DNA from: Nitrospira sp.
GTDB lineage: Bacteria > Nitrospirota > Nitrospiria > Nitrospirales > Nitrospiraceae
Reading direction: 5' to 3'
NCBI GenBank assembly: GCA_024998705.1
Contig: JACOEF010000141.1
Coordinates: 1-9,861, forward strand
DNA: 9,861 nucleotides
A model generated the notes under the pieces. The model was not told the DNA's origin and made no database searches. It saw only the letters and a list, made by a program, of their open reading frames with translations. The position numbers and the translations under genes were made by a program. Shown here piece after piece: positions 1 through 6,200 of the stretch. Numbering within the stretch: the stretch's first letter is position 1; every line of letters begins with the position of its first letter.

Positions 1-1
1 C

Positions 2-346
2 TATCAAAGTATTCTGAAAGATCTCAAACAGAGCACCAAGCAGCGGTTTATGGCGATCGAGTTCGACTACCCGTTGCCCGAGGTCGAGAGTCGGGTGGTG
101 TCGCAGGAGGCCGGCGTGAGCCTTGAGATCGCGCAGCGCCTCGTGAAGGTTGCGGAGAAGGTTCGCAATCTCAAGAATCATGGGTTGGAAGAAGGCGTGA
201 GCACCAGACTGCTGATTTATGCGGCGACCTTGATCAAGCAGGGCGTGCCGACGGATCGTGCCTGTGATGTCGCCATCGCCCGTCCGATTACCGATGATCC
301 GGACATGCTGCGCAGCATCGTCGAAGTCGTGAAGGCGATATTCTAA
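2..346 (+). CDS. cbbQ: CbbQ/NirQ/NorQ-type AAA+ ATPase, C-terminal part (5' end outside window)
   Basis: The reading frame is open from base 2, with no start before it, and ends at TAA 344-346. It gives 114 residues beginning [16 protein letters not shown]. These residues, together with EFDYP near residue 20, [17 protein letters not shown] and the acidic TDDPDM stretch near the end, are what I recognise as the C-terminal part of the CbbQ/NirQ/NorQ/GpvN family. The Walker A and B motifs would lie upstream and cannot be seen. Members of the family are MoxR-type AAA+ ATPases that form ring complexes and remodel a client enzyme (Rubisco for CbbQ, nitric oxide reductase for NorQ) together with a VWA partner, CbbO or NorD. 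A partner-type gene starts at 3123 on the same strand. The client here is unknown. An internal ATG at base 50 lies inside conserved sequence and is not a start. The symbol names the family; norQ would fit equally well. Confidence 0.85.
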   Translation, partial: YQSILKDLKQSTKQRFMAIEFDYPLPEVESRVVSQEAGVSLEIAQRLVKVAEKVRNLKNHGLEEGVSTRLLIYAATLIKQGVPTDRACDVAIARPITDDPDMLRSIVEVVKAIF

Positions 347-412
347 CGCACCCGCCTCCCGCGACGCGCTGAGACTCTGCCCCCAGAAACCCTGGTGACC
401 AGCCGCCACTCC

Positions 413-730
413 ATGCGAGAGAATCAAACCCCTGAGCGGGAACAGGCTGTTCGCAGCACATCTGAAGGCGTCACCATTTCGGTCCATGTCCAGCCAAAAG
501 CTTCCCGCACTGAATGCGCAGGTCTACATGGGCAGGCTGTGAAAATTCGCGTGGCGGCGCCGCCCTCCGACGGCGCCGCCAACGAGGAGTTGTGCCGGTT
601 TCTTGCCCGATGTTGTGGCGTGCCGGTGAGTGCGATTCAGCTCTTGACCGGCGCGGGGAGCCGACAGAAGCGCATATTGGTGAAGGGGCGTTCCGTCGAA
701 CAGGTGCGCCAACAGCTCGGCCTTGAATAG
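413..730 (+). CDS. DUF167 (YggU-type) family protein
   Basis: This is a small soluble protein of 105 residues. The core HVQPKASRTECAGLHG, then KIRVAAPPSDGAANEEL, then LTGAGSRQKRILVKG is the signature of DUF167 (YggU) proteins, a compact family of about 90-110 residues with no settled biochemical role. The core starts about 24 residues after the ATG, so a short variable N-terminal tail precedes it. I chose ATG 413 because it gives a normal family length. GTG 395 in the same frame adds six residues, and neither start has a convincing Shine-Dalgarno sequence. The gene lies 66 bases after the cbbQ-type gene on the same strand and could be read from the same transcript. The family assignment is firm; the function is unknown. 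Confidence 0.85.
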   Translation: MRENQTPEREQAVRSTSEGVTISVHVQPKASRTECAGLHGQAVKIRVAAPPSDGAANEELCRFLARCCGVPVSAIQLLTGAGSRQKRILVKGRSVEQVRQQLGLE

Positions 731-786
731 TGCATCGGCGGAGTCTGGGGCTCTGTGCTCGTGGATCAGCACTGGGAGGTGAAGGG

Positions 787-1257
787 ATGCAGGGGGATCG
801 GATGGCTGAGGTTGGCGTGGGTGTGAGTGGTTTCCGATTCTGGGCCGTGTTGGTTTCCTTGAGCATCATCAGCTTGGTGGCCTGTGCCGGCCCAGAGCCT
901 ATTCTGGAATCCAATACACGCGTACAACTGTATGGCAAAGACCAGGCGGAACGCGAGGTGGCCGTGTGTGCTGAGAAAGCGGAACGCGCCGGTCTGCAGC
1001 ATGGGACGAATTGGAGCGGAAATGCAGGCGCTGGTGCCACGTTGGGAGTGATCGGCGGGGCGGTTGTGGGAGCCTCCACCGGTTTGATCGGGGGGCCTGC
1101 AGGTGTCGCTATCGGGGCGGCAGCAGGTGGCGCGGTCGGGGGGGTGTTGGGGTTTCTTGCCGGAACCTACAAACCACTGCAGCCGCAGCCTGATTACGCC
1201 GCGTTCGTTGAACGTTGTCTCAAAGAAAAAGGGTATGAGACGATCGGCTGGCAATGA
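787..1257 (+). CDS. Glycine-zipper lipoprotein
   Basis: This is a 156-residue envelope protein. The start at ATG 787 is set by a strong Shine-Dalgarno sequence (GGAGGTGA, 775-782) four bases upstream. A longer frame back to GTG 730 overlaps the previous stop but has no such site, and ATG 802 is less well placed. A hydrophobic stretch, FWAVLVSLSIISL, ends in the lipobox LVAC with the lipidated cysteine at residue 33, so export and signal peptidase II processing are likely. Residues about 71-120 form a glycine zipper with many GG, GAxxG and GxxxG steps (for example GVIGGAVVGAS and GAAAGGAVGG), a pattern of small-residue membrane helices. The tail, FVERCLKEKGYETIGW, is common in this class of outer-membrane-associated proteins. 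A structural role in the envelope is likely. No specific partner can be named. Confidence 0.85.
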   Translation: MQGDRMAEVGVGVSGFRFWAVLVSLSIISLVACAGPEPILESNTRVQLYGKDQAEREVAVCAEKAERAGLQHGTNWSGNAGAGATLGVIGGAVVGASTGLIGGPAGVAIGAAAGGAVGGVLGFLAGTYKPLQPQPDYAAFVERCLKEKGYETIGWQ

Positions 1258-1273
1258 AGCAGTCTCTGTTGTG

Positions 1274-1297
1274 TCGACCGTGCAGGGACAGGGTCGA
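1274..1297. terminator. Weak hairpin between convergent genes
   Basis: TCGACC (1274-1279) pairs perfectly with GGTCGA (1292-1297) across a 12-base loop. It lies in the 40-base gap between the stop of the lipoprotein gene and the stop of the minus-strand peptidase gene, where a shared terminator would be expected. No T tract follows on either strand, so it is at best a weak or factor-dependent terminator. Confidence 0.3.
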
Positions 1298-2542
1298 TCA
1301 AAGCGTGAAACAGCCCGAATAGTCGGCCATCAGGCACTGCACACGAATCGAAATCCGCTCCAGCCGATCACGATTCTGCGGCGTCGGTTCTGAACGGCCG
1401 GCATCTCGCAGCCATTCCGCATCCTGCCTCAGCTTATGTAACGACCACCGCGACGTGCCTGGTATCCGCGTCTCGTCTTGTACGGCCCGGTTCACGAGTT
1501 CACGGAACGACGCCACTTCATCGGCCCACTCCACCCGATCAGCGTGAAATCCGTAAGGCGCCTGATCCTGATCGATCAGGGCGGTCACGTTTCGCAGCCA
1601 TTCGACGGTGGCGGCCATGCGGTCGTAGTGCAGGGTGCTGGCGACGTCCCCGGCGGTGTGGTACCGCGGGGTGCGTCCGGCAGAGAGAAACAGAAACGGC
1701 AGCCCATGGTTGCGGAAGACGTCGTAGTCGCTGAAGGCTTTGTGGCCGATCTCGGGAATCTCTTCGACCAGGTGCATCCCCACAGGGAAGACCGTGAGTG
1801 ATGGAGCAACGGCTTGTTTGACGCGTTGGTACAGCAAGGGGCTTTTCTCTGCGCCGGCGGCAAAGATCGCATCCTTGACCGGGGTCCACTGCACGCCACC
1901 CATGAGGTCCATGATGACGACGGCATGGAGTGTCTCGGCTCGGCCTATTTCCGCCGGTAGATGATGAAATAAAAACTGCGATCCCATCACAGCCTTCCCG
2001 AAATACGGAGATTCCTCGCTGTTGAAGGCCACGAACAGGATGCCGTGGCCGGATGGGCTGGTCATGTGTCGTGCCGTTTCAATGAGAATGGCGACGGAGG
2101 AGGCATTGTCGTCCGCACCGAGGAAGGGATAGCCTAAATGATCGTAATGGGCACCAATGACAATCCAACGTGCGGCGGTGCCGGCAGTCGGCGGGATGAC
2201 GCCGAGAACGTTGTCGCCGATCGTGGACGAGATGGCTTGCCGGTAGCCGCCGAGCGACGGCAGTGGTTGGAGTCCGACGGCTCGGAACTGTTCCTCGATA
2301 TAGTGGGCGGCCTGGCGATTTCCGGGTGAGCCCGGCTGCCGACCCGCCAGCTCAGGGCTTGCGAGAATGGACACATGCTGTTGGAGGCGTTGGCCTAAAG
2401 CCGAGGGAGTCGGCAGGCTCCGTGGGTCGATGGCCTCCATGGTGTGCAGGCATCCGGTGGCGGCGAGGCCGAGCAGGAGGGACAGGACGGAGAGGGCAAG
2501 GGTAACCGCTGGGTTCCGGCCAGAAGTCATACACGTGTTCAC
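1298..2542 (-). CDS. M28-family zinc aminopeptidase-like lipoprotein
   Basis: This is a 414-residue exported metallopeptidase. The N-terminus has a hydrophobic core, VTLALSVLSLLLGLAATGC, ending in a lipobox-like site with cysteine 31, which suggests a lipoprotein. The M28 di-zinc ligands are all present in order: H132 and D134 in GAHYDHLG, bridging D144 in GADDN, the E176-E177 pair in NSEE (catalytic base and ligand), D212 in VIMDLMGG and H295 in RYHTAGD. M28 enzymes remove N-terminal residues from peptides. The substrate here is unknown, but lipidation implies a periplasmic or outer-membrane site. The GTG start overlaps the TGA of the ftrB-like gene by four bases (GTGA), which favours this start and implies translational coupling. 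An ATG four codons later is the alternative; neither has a clear Shine-Dalgarno sequence. The last 100 or so residues after H295 are helical and outside the catalytic core. Confidence 0.88.
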   Translation of the reverse strand: MNTCMTSGRNPAVTLALSVLSLLLGLAATGCLHTMEAIDPRSLPTPSALGQRLQQHVSILASPELAGRQPGSPGNRQAAHYIEEQFRAVGLQPLPSLGGYRQAISSTIGDNVLGVIPPTAGTAARWIVIGAHYDHLGYPFLGADDNASSVAILIETARHMTSPSGHGILFVAFNSEESPYFGKAVMGSQFLFHHLPAEIGRAETLHAVVIMDLMGGVQWTPVKDAIFAAGAEKSPLLYQRVKQAVAPSLTVFPVGMHLVEEIPEIGHKAFSDYDVFRNHGLPFLFLSAGRTPRYHTAGDVASTLHYDRMAATVEWLRNVTALIDQDQAPYGFHADRVEWADEVASFRELVNRAVQDETRIPGTSRWSLHKLRQDAEWLRDAGRSEPTPQNRDRLERISIRVQCLMADYSGCFTL

Positions 2543-2985
2543 GGTTGCGGGGCGGAGTCCTGGGCGGTCGGTGAAGTGGTTTCCTTCGGCGCCATCGGCA
2601 GGGCCTTGTGCCGGAGTGCCCGGCCTTTTTCAGGAGTCGGATCGGTGATCAGGCCGTAACACTGGCGGCCTTCGTGGTCTTCCGGCAGATATTCGGTGAT
2701 CGGCATGCCGTCTTCCCGAACGAACAACAGGCAGTGGCAGTACTTGTAGATCTGCATTTCGTCGCAGGCGCACATCCAGCGTCGCAGCTTGGCTTCGGCT
2801 TGTTTGTCGGGGTAGAAGTTGCAGGGGCATAAGGGTTTGCCCAATTCGTCGATATGGGCGGCGAGGCCGAGAACCACCGCCTTGGTGACGGCTTCATTCG
2901 GATGCATGGCGGTCCCGCTCTTCTCAGCGAAGCCCTTTACATACTTCCACATCTTGTCGAGGCTTTCTTGACTCGGTTCAGCCAT
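2539..2985 (-). CDS. ftrB: Ferredoxin:thioredoxin reductase catalytic chain (FtrB-like)
   Basis: This is a 148-residue redox protein. It carries the complete FTR cysteine pattern with exact spacing: C53-P-C55, 16 residues, C72-A-C74, 8 residues, C83-H-C85. In characterised FTR, four of these cysteines hold a [4Fe-4S] cluster (by alignment C53, C72, C74 and C83) and two form the active-site disulfide (C55 and C85) that reduces thioredoxin with ferredoxin electrons. The middle motif is CAC rather than the classical CPC. After about residue 115 there is a 30-residue polar, proline-rich tail that is not part of the catalytic core. No variable subunit (FtrA), thioredoxin or ferredoxin gene is visible nearby. 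ATG 2985 is preceded by GGGGGA four bases upstream. The gene heads a two-gene operon with the M28 peptidase and is divergent from the CbbO/NorD-type gene. The likely location is the cytoplasm. Confidence 0.9.
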   Translation of the reverse strand: MAEPSQESLDKMWKYVKGFAEKSGTAMHPNEAVTKAVVLGLAAHIDELGKPLCPCNFYPDKQAEAKLRRWMCACDEMQIYKYCHCLLFVREDGMPITEYLPEDHEGRQCYGLITDPTPEKGRALRHKALPMAPKETTSPTAQDSAPQP

Positions 2986-3052
2986 CCTGTCCCCCGTGTT
3001 ACAACCGTCCGGTGAATCGTTGTCTGTGTGCGATGGGAGCCTGCCCGCCGCG

Positions 3053-3083
3053 AGGACACAGTTTACAAGCGAAATTGTGTCCT
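3053..3083. promoter_or_regulatory. Inverted repeat in divergent promoter region (candidate operator)
   Basis: AGGACACAGTTT (3053-3064) is the inverted copy of AAATTGTGTCCT (3072-3083) except for one position, which would still be a G-T wobble if transcribed. The arms are 12 bp and the loop is 7 bp (ACAAGCG). It covers the -35 box and most of the spacer of the rightward promoter and sits upstream of the leftward ftrB-like gene. That position fits an operator for a dimeric repressor acting on one or both genes. There is no T tract, so it is not a standard terminator. Confidence 0.6.
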
Positions 3084-3090
3084 TTACAAT
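3062..3090 (+). promoter_or_regulatory. Sigma70-type promoter for the CbbO/NorD-type gene
   Basis: TTTACA (3062-3067, 5 of 6 to consensus) and TACAAT (3085-3090, 5 of 6) are separated by exactly 17 bases. The predicted transcript would start near 3097 and give a leader of about 26 bases to ATG 3123. This promoter is also the main reason to reject the upstream GTG 3012 as a start. Confidence 0.6.
3067..3090 (-). promoter_or_regulatory. Possible weak divergent promoter for the ftrB-like operon
   Basis: Read on the minus strand, TTGTAA (4 of 6 to the -35 consensus) is followed after 18 bases by TAAACT (4 of 6 to the -10). It overlaps the rightward promoter and the inverted repeat, so both directions could respond to one regulator. 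The match is weak and the leader to ATG 2985 would be roughly 75 bases. Confidence 0.25.
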
Positions 3091-3122
3091 CCACCTCCTT
3101 CCCCAAAGCGGACTCTGAAACT

Positions 3123-4049
3123 ATGGCGTCTGGGCGCTCTTTTGAACAACTGTGTGATCTGCTGTCCGAACAACTCGGGCCCGACGGGGCTGCCGCCGCG
3201 GTGAAGGCCATTGCCGACTCGGCGACCAGGCCGGACACAATAGAGGGGCTCCTGGTGTTGTTGGGCGAGCTGACGGAAGAGGCCCCGAAAGCGGCCAAGG
3301 CTGCGATTGAGGCATTGGCCGAGATGCAGCGTCGCGGCCTGCTGGCGGATGTGCTGCCCTGGGTCGATCTTGGCGTCGCGATCGCGGCAGATTCCGGCGC
3401 GTTGGCCTTGAGATTTTTTAAGGAAAGTCCGCTGTTGCTCAGTCTTCTTGAGGCTTCACGCAGACCGGTCGTCTTGGCCGCCGGGTTGGAGCTTGCAGAT
3501 CGCCAGGCCAATGTGGCGGTGGAATTTATCCGGATTGCTCCGGAAGCGGTCGGTGTTTTATCTCCGGCCGATTGGCCCGTGTGGATGGAGCTGGCCTGTG
3601 AACTGGCGGAAACGGATGTTGCCCTGGCGGTGGAATATATCCGCCAGATTCCTTCGATTGCTCGTCTCTTGTCCCTCGACGCCGTTCGTGCCTGGGTGCG
3701 GTTCGGCATGAAGCTCATCGTCGAGAACAGTCTCGGCAAACCGGATTACCTGGGCGTCCTAGAATTCTTCAGAACGAGTCCGGCCATTTTGGAAGATATT
3801 CCCGAGTCGTCGCACCGCAATCAGGTGATCGGGATCGGAGCGCAGATGGCCGAGCGTGCACCGGCAGCGGGTATTGCGGTATTGGCGGAAGCGCCTGCGA
3901 TTCTCCGGCGTCTTCCTGCAGATGAATGGCGAACGCAGGTCCTTCGGTACGGCCTGCTGGTCGCCGAGCGTGACGCTGACACGGGGCTGGCCTATCTTCG
4001 ACGTTGCCCTGAATTGATCGCCTTGATCGGATCCGGTGAGGGCGCGTAG
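3123..4049 (+). CDS. CbbO/NorD-type protein, N-terminal helical-repeat segment
   Basis: This is a 308-residue segment, soluble and almost wholly helical. From about residue 78 to 302 it consists of roughly six related units of 35-43 residues. Each has a helix with the pattern LA..d...Ale(Y/F), an aromatic-Ile/Phe-(R/K) step and a turn containing (S/I/A)P followed by leucines. Examples are LRFFKESPLLLSLL, VEFIRIAPEAVGVL, VEYIRQIPSIARLL, LEFFRTSPAILEDI and LAYLRRCPELIALI. Such HEAT-like superhelices usually bind other proteins. I chose ATG 3123 because the promoter lies upstream of it. GTG 3012 would place 37 extra residues before the promoter and across the inverted repeat. No strong Shine-Dalgarno sequence is visible. 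The segment stops at TAG 4047-4049, immediately before the conserved middle domain, in the same frame. Confidence 0.7.
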   Translation: MASGRSFEQLCDLLSEQLGPDGAAAAVKAIADSATRPDTIEGLLVLLGELTEEAPKAAKAAIEALAEMQRRGLLADVLPWVDLGVAIAADSGALALRFFKESPLLLSLLEASRRPVVLAAGLELADRQANVAVEFIRIAPEAVGVLSPADWPVWMELACELAETDVALAVEYIRQIPSIARLLSLDAVRAWVRFGMKLIVENSLGKPDYLGVLEFFRTSPAILEDIPESSHRNQVIGIGAQMAERAPAAGIAVLAEAPAILRRLPADEWRTQVLRYGLLVAERDADTGLAYLRRCPELIALIGSGEGA

Positions 4050-4079
4050 GACAAGTTCCAGTCCTGGTTTGCCTCCGGT

Positions 4080-5321
4080 ATGGAAGTGCTGGAGTACAGT
4101 CTGGAGGGGGGGCGGGCCTACTTCGCCATGGAAACGGAGAAGGCCTTGGGCGCCGTCTCTCAGGCCCTGAGCGGCGTGCCGCTGCGGCAGATCGCCCGTC
4201 GCGTCAAATTATTCGCGCAGGCGCTCTGTGGTCGCGATCTGCGCATTCACGATCTGCCGGACTCTCTCGAATCGACCCAACCGATGGCTCGCGCCACCGT
4301 GAGTGAAGACGGTCAGAGTATCGGGCTGCCGTCGATCATCAGGCGGTATCCGACCTACGAGGAAAACGTACGTCTCTACATGGTGATGGCAGCGCATGAG
4401 GCCGGGCATCTGGAGTTCGGCACATTTGAGTTGCCTCTTGTCAGGTTGCAGGACCTAGTTGACGATCTTGCCCAGCGGTATGGGCGTCCCCTGTCGAAAG
4501 AAGTCAGGAGTTTGGGAGACGTGTTTGCTCGGTATCCTCAGCCCGGTCTGATTCGCGATCTGTGGGCCCTCCTGGAGGACGCACGAGTTGAGTATTTGTT
4601 GCGCGCCGAATATCCCGGATTGAGCCGCGACCTGGCAGCGGTTGCGAAAGACGCCGTCAACATCCGGACGCTCGCGCATGGCATGACGGTCCGCGAATTG
4701 GTCGTCGATCAACTCCTACTCTTTTCCACCGGGGACGTCGGATCGCTCATTGTCCCCGAGGCAGTCGAGAACGAAGTCGAGCAACTCTGGGCGCTCGGCC
4801 GGACCATCTTTCATCCCCGAGCCACCGCCGAGGATGCGGTGCGCCTGGCCGACCGTCTCTATATGCGGATGGACGAGTTGTTAGCCATTCGGCGGGAGGC
4901 CATTCCCAGCCACGACGAAGCGGAGGCTCCGGAACAATCCATCCCGGCGCCCAAATCCTCGGAGGATCTGTCCGATACGTACCGGCCGATGGACAATTGG
5001 GACTACCGTGGTGCGATGGATCCGAATCTGGTACGGGACCGAACGGAATCGTCTCCCGAGCAGAGTGCGGCATCCGGTCAGGGTGATAGCGAAGGGGCGC
5101 GGGTTTGGCCGGTGATTCCGGCGGGTCTTCAGGAGCGGGCACTGCGCGCTCGCAGCAGATGTCGCAAGATGTCCTTGTCCCCGGCCGCCGACAGCCCTCG
5201 CTCGTGGAGGAGGTTCTGGCGGTTGAAGGCGAGGGGAGCCGGCCCGATGACGAGAAGGTCGGAGCGGTCAAGGCGGTTCGTTATCGTGAATGGGATGCCG
5301 CCATTCAGGACTACCGAATGA
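4080..5321 (+). CDS. CbbO/NorD-type protein, middle domain with HEAGH motif (3' end out of frame)
   Basis: From 4050 the frame continues without a break from the upstream segment, and ATG 4080 is simply the first in-frame ATG. The conserved opening is FQSWFASGMEVLEYS, then GRAYFAMETEKAL and SGVPLRQIARRVKLF. At residues 106-110 (4395-4409) is HEAGH followed by LEFGTF, a zinc-peptidase-like HExxH motif in the middle domain of this family. Next are helical sequences including LEDARVEYLLRAEYPGLSRDL. After about residue 275 it becomes a charged, Ser- and Gly-rich linker. True coding in this frame ends near 5088-5105. The last 70 or so residues (rich in Arg and Ser) are an out-of-frame artefact. 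No Shine-Dalgarno sequence precedes ATG 4080, so independent translation is unlikely. Confidence 0.6.
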   Translation: MEVLEYSLEGGRAYFAMETEKALGAVSQALSGVPLRQIARRVKLFAQALCGRDLRIHDLPDSLESTQPMARATVSEDGQSIGLPSIIRRYPTYEENVRLYMVMAAHEAGHLEFGTFELPLVRLQDLVDDLAQRYGRPLSKEVRSLGDVFARYPQPGLIRDLWALLEDARVEYLLRAEYPGLSRDLAAVAKDAVNIRTLAHGMTVRELVVDQLLLFSTGDVGSLIVPEAVENEVEQLWALGRTIFHPRATAEDAVRLADRLYMRMDELLAIRREAIPSHDEAEAPEQSIPAPKSSEDLSDTYRPMDNWDYRGAMDPNLVRDRTESSPEQSAASGQGDSEGARVWPVIPAGLQERALRARSRCRKMSLSPAADSPRSWRRFWRLKARGAGPMTRRSERSRRFVIVNGMPPFRTTE

Positions 5322-6157
5322 ATTGGTGTCGCGTGATTGAACGTGAAGCGGTTGAAGGGACATCGGACTTTGTGGAGGAGACCCTCGCAGCACAACGGGG
5401 AACGGTCAGGCTGCTGCGCCGCTATTTCGAGAGTCTGCGCCCGCCCGGTCTCCGGCGCATTCCCGGTCAGTTGGACGGCGAAGACCTGGATATGGATGCC
5501 GTGATCGGTCGGATGGCGGATTTGTCGGCGGGCATCGAGCCATCGGAGCGGATTTATGTGCGGCGTGAAAAGCGGGAACGTGAGGTCGCCGCCGCATTCC
5601 TGGTGGATCTCAGCGGCTCGACCAGTCGCCAGGTCGAGCAGGGGCGGCGGATTATCGATATTGAAAAGCAGGGGCTCGTGCTCCTGTGCGAAGCGCTGAC
5701 GGCGATCGGCGATCAATTTGCCGTGTACGGCTATTCAGGGCAGGGGCGGAATCAGGTGGATTTTGTCGTCGTGAAGGGATTCGACGAGTTGGTGACCGGG
5801 CGTGCCGGAGCCAAGTTGGGGGGGATTGTGCCCCTGCAACAGAATCGCGACGGTGCGGCCATCCGGCATGCAACGAGCAAGTTGCTCGCCCGTCAGGCAA
5901 AGACGCGGATTCTGGTCGTCATCAGCGACGGCCGCCCCTTGGACGACGGATACAAGGACGACTATTCCCTGGAAGATACACGCATGGCGTTGCGGGAAGC
6001 CCGCGCCAGCGGTGTTGAGCCGGTCTGCATTACGATCGACAAGCAGGCGGATCCGTATGTGCGTCGAATGTACGGGGATGTGCGGTATGTCGTGATTGAT
6101 CGAGTGGAGGGGTTGCCGGAGAAGCTCCCGAGGATTTACCATCGGCTCACGGCCTGA
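5105..6157 (+). CDS. CbbO/NorD-type protein, C-terminal VWA domain segment
   Basis: This segment has about 350 residues in a frame one base back from the middle segment. TTG 5105 is only the first permissible start after TAG 5087-5089 and has no ribosome-binding site; ATG 5159 is no better. The N-terminal 30 residues are Gly/Ser linker, matching the linker that ends the middle segment. The linker-domain junction reads YREWDAAIQDYRMNWCRV, and the VWA domain begins at AAAFLVDLSGSTSRQ, with the MIDAS DxSxS at 5606-5620. Later VWA elements include NRDGAAIRHA and RILVVISDGRPLDDGYKDDY, ending in a Rossmann-like strand with VEPVCITIDK. Metal-dependent VWA domains of CbbO and NorD bind an acidic residue on the client or ATPase ring. 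The C-terminus looks complete. Confidence 0.75.
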   Translation: MAGDSGGSSGAGTARSQQMSQDVLVPGRRQPSLVEEVLAVEGEGSRPDDEKVGAVKAVRYREWDAAIQDYRMNWCRVIEREAVEGTSDFVEETLAAQRGTVRLLRRYFESLRPPGLRRIPGQLDGEDLDMDAVIGRMADLSAGIEPSERIYVRREKREREVAAAFLVDLSGSTSRQVEQGRRIIDIEKQGLVLLCEALTAIGDQFAVYGYSGQGRNQVDFVVVKGFDELVTGRAGAKLGGIVPLQQNRDGAAIRHATSKLLARQAKTRILVVISDGRPLDDGYKDDYSLEDTRMALREARASGVEPVCITIDKQADPYVRRMYGDVRYVVIDRVEGLPEKLPRIYHRLTA

Positions 6158-6200
6158 ATGGTCGCGCGCGAAGCCTTTGCAGCACTGGAGCATATCAACG

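Larger units (their letters stand above)
3123..6157 (+). pseudogene. cbbO: CbbO/NorD-type VWA protein gene interrupted by an in-frame stop and a frameshift
   Basis: The whole span reads as one CbbO/NorD-type gene of about 1,011 codons. From the N-terminus it encodes helical repeats, a conserved middle domain and a VWA domain. Two lesions break it. TAG at 4047-4049 is followed by unbroken in-frame sequence reading DKFQSWFASGMEV. Between about 5088 and 5105 the coding frame moves back by one base. Beyond that point the old frame becomes an arginine-rich run to a stop at 5321, while the new frame reads through the VWA domain to TGA 6155-6157. Conserved motifs survive in all three parts. A single-base loss in the GGGG run (5094-5097) or GGG run (5101-5103) would explain the frame change. 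Explanations in my order of preference are sequencing or assembly error, recent inactivation, and production as separate chains. Family proteins act with CbbQ/NorQ ATPases, linking the ring to its client. Confidence 0.7.

Noticed and set aside
471..1079. Minus-strand frame of 202 residues opposite the DUF167 and lipoprotein genes
   Set aside because: Its composition is rich in Pro, Arg and Ser, as expected from the complement of a GC-rich gene. It has no recognisable motif and overlaps two well-supported genes.
3012..3122. Upstream GTG start adding 37 residues to the CbbO/NorD-type protein
   Set aside because: This stretch contains a good promoter and a long inverted repeat, and the added residues (several Cys and Pro) look non-coding. 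ATG 3123 lies about 26 bases after the predicted transcription start.
2999..3739. Minus-strand frame of 246 residues opposite the helical-repeat region
   Set aside because: It is Ala/Ser-rich, lacks motifs, and runs antisense through a repeat protein with clear coding structure and the divergent promoter.
5094..5107. Programmed -1 frameshift at the GGGTTTG heptamer (5101-5107) joining the middle and VWA segments of the CbbO/NorD gene
   Set aside because: GGGTTTG resembles a slippery heptamer, but its X-XXY-YYZ phasing matches the downstream frame, not the incoming one (codons CGG GTT TGG). I see no obvious downstream stimulatory stem. A one-base loss in a G run is simpler, especially as the gene has a second lesion.
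5129..5716. Minus-strand frame of 195 residues opposite the VWA segment
   Set aside because: It is the complement of conserved VWA coding sequence, including the MIDAS, and contains no motif of its own.
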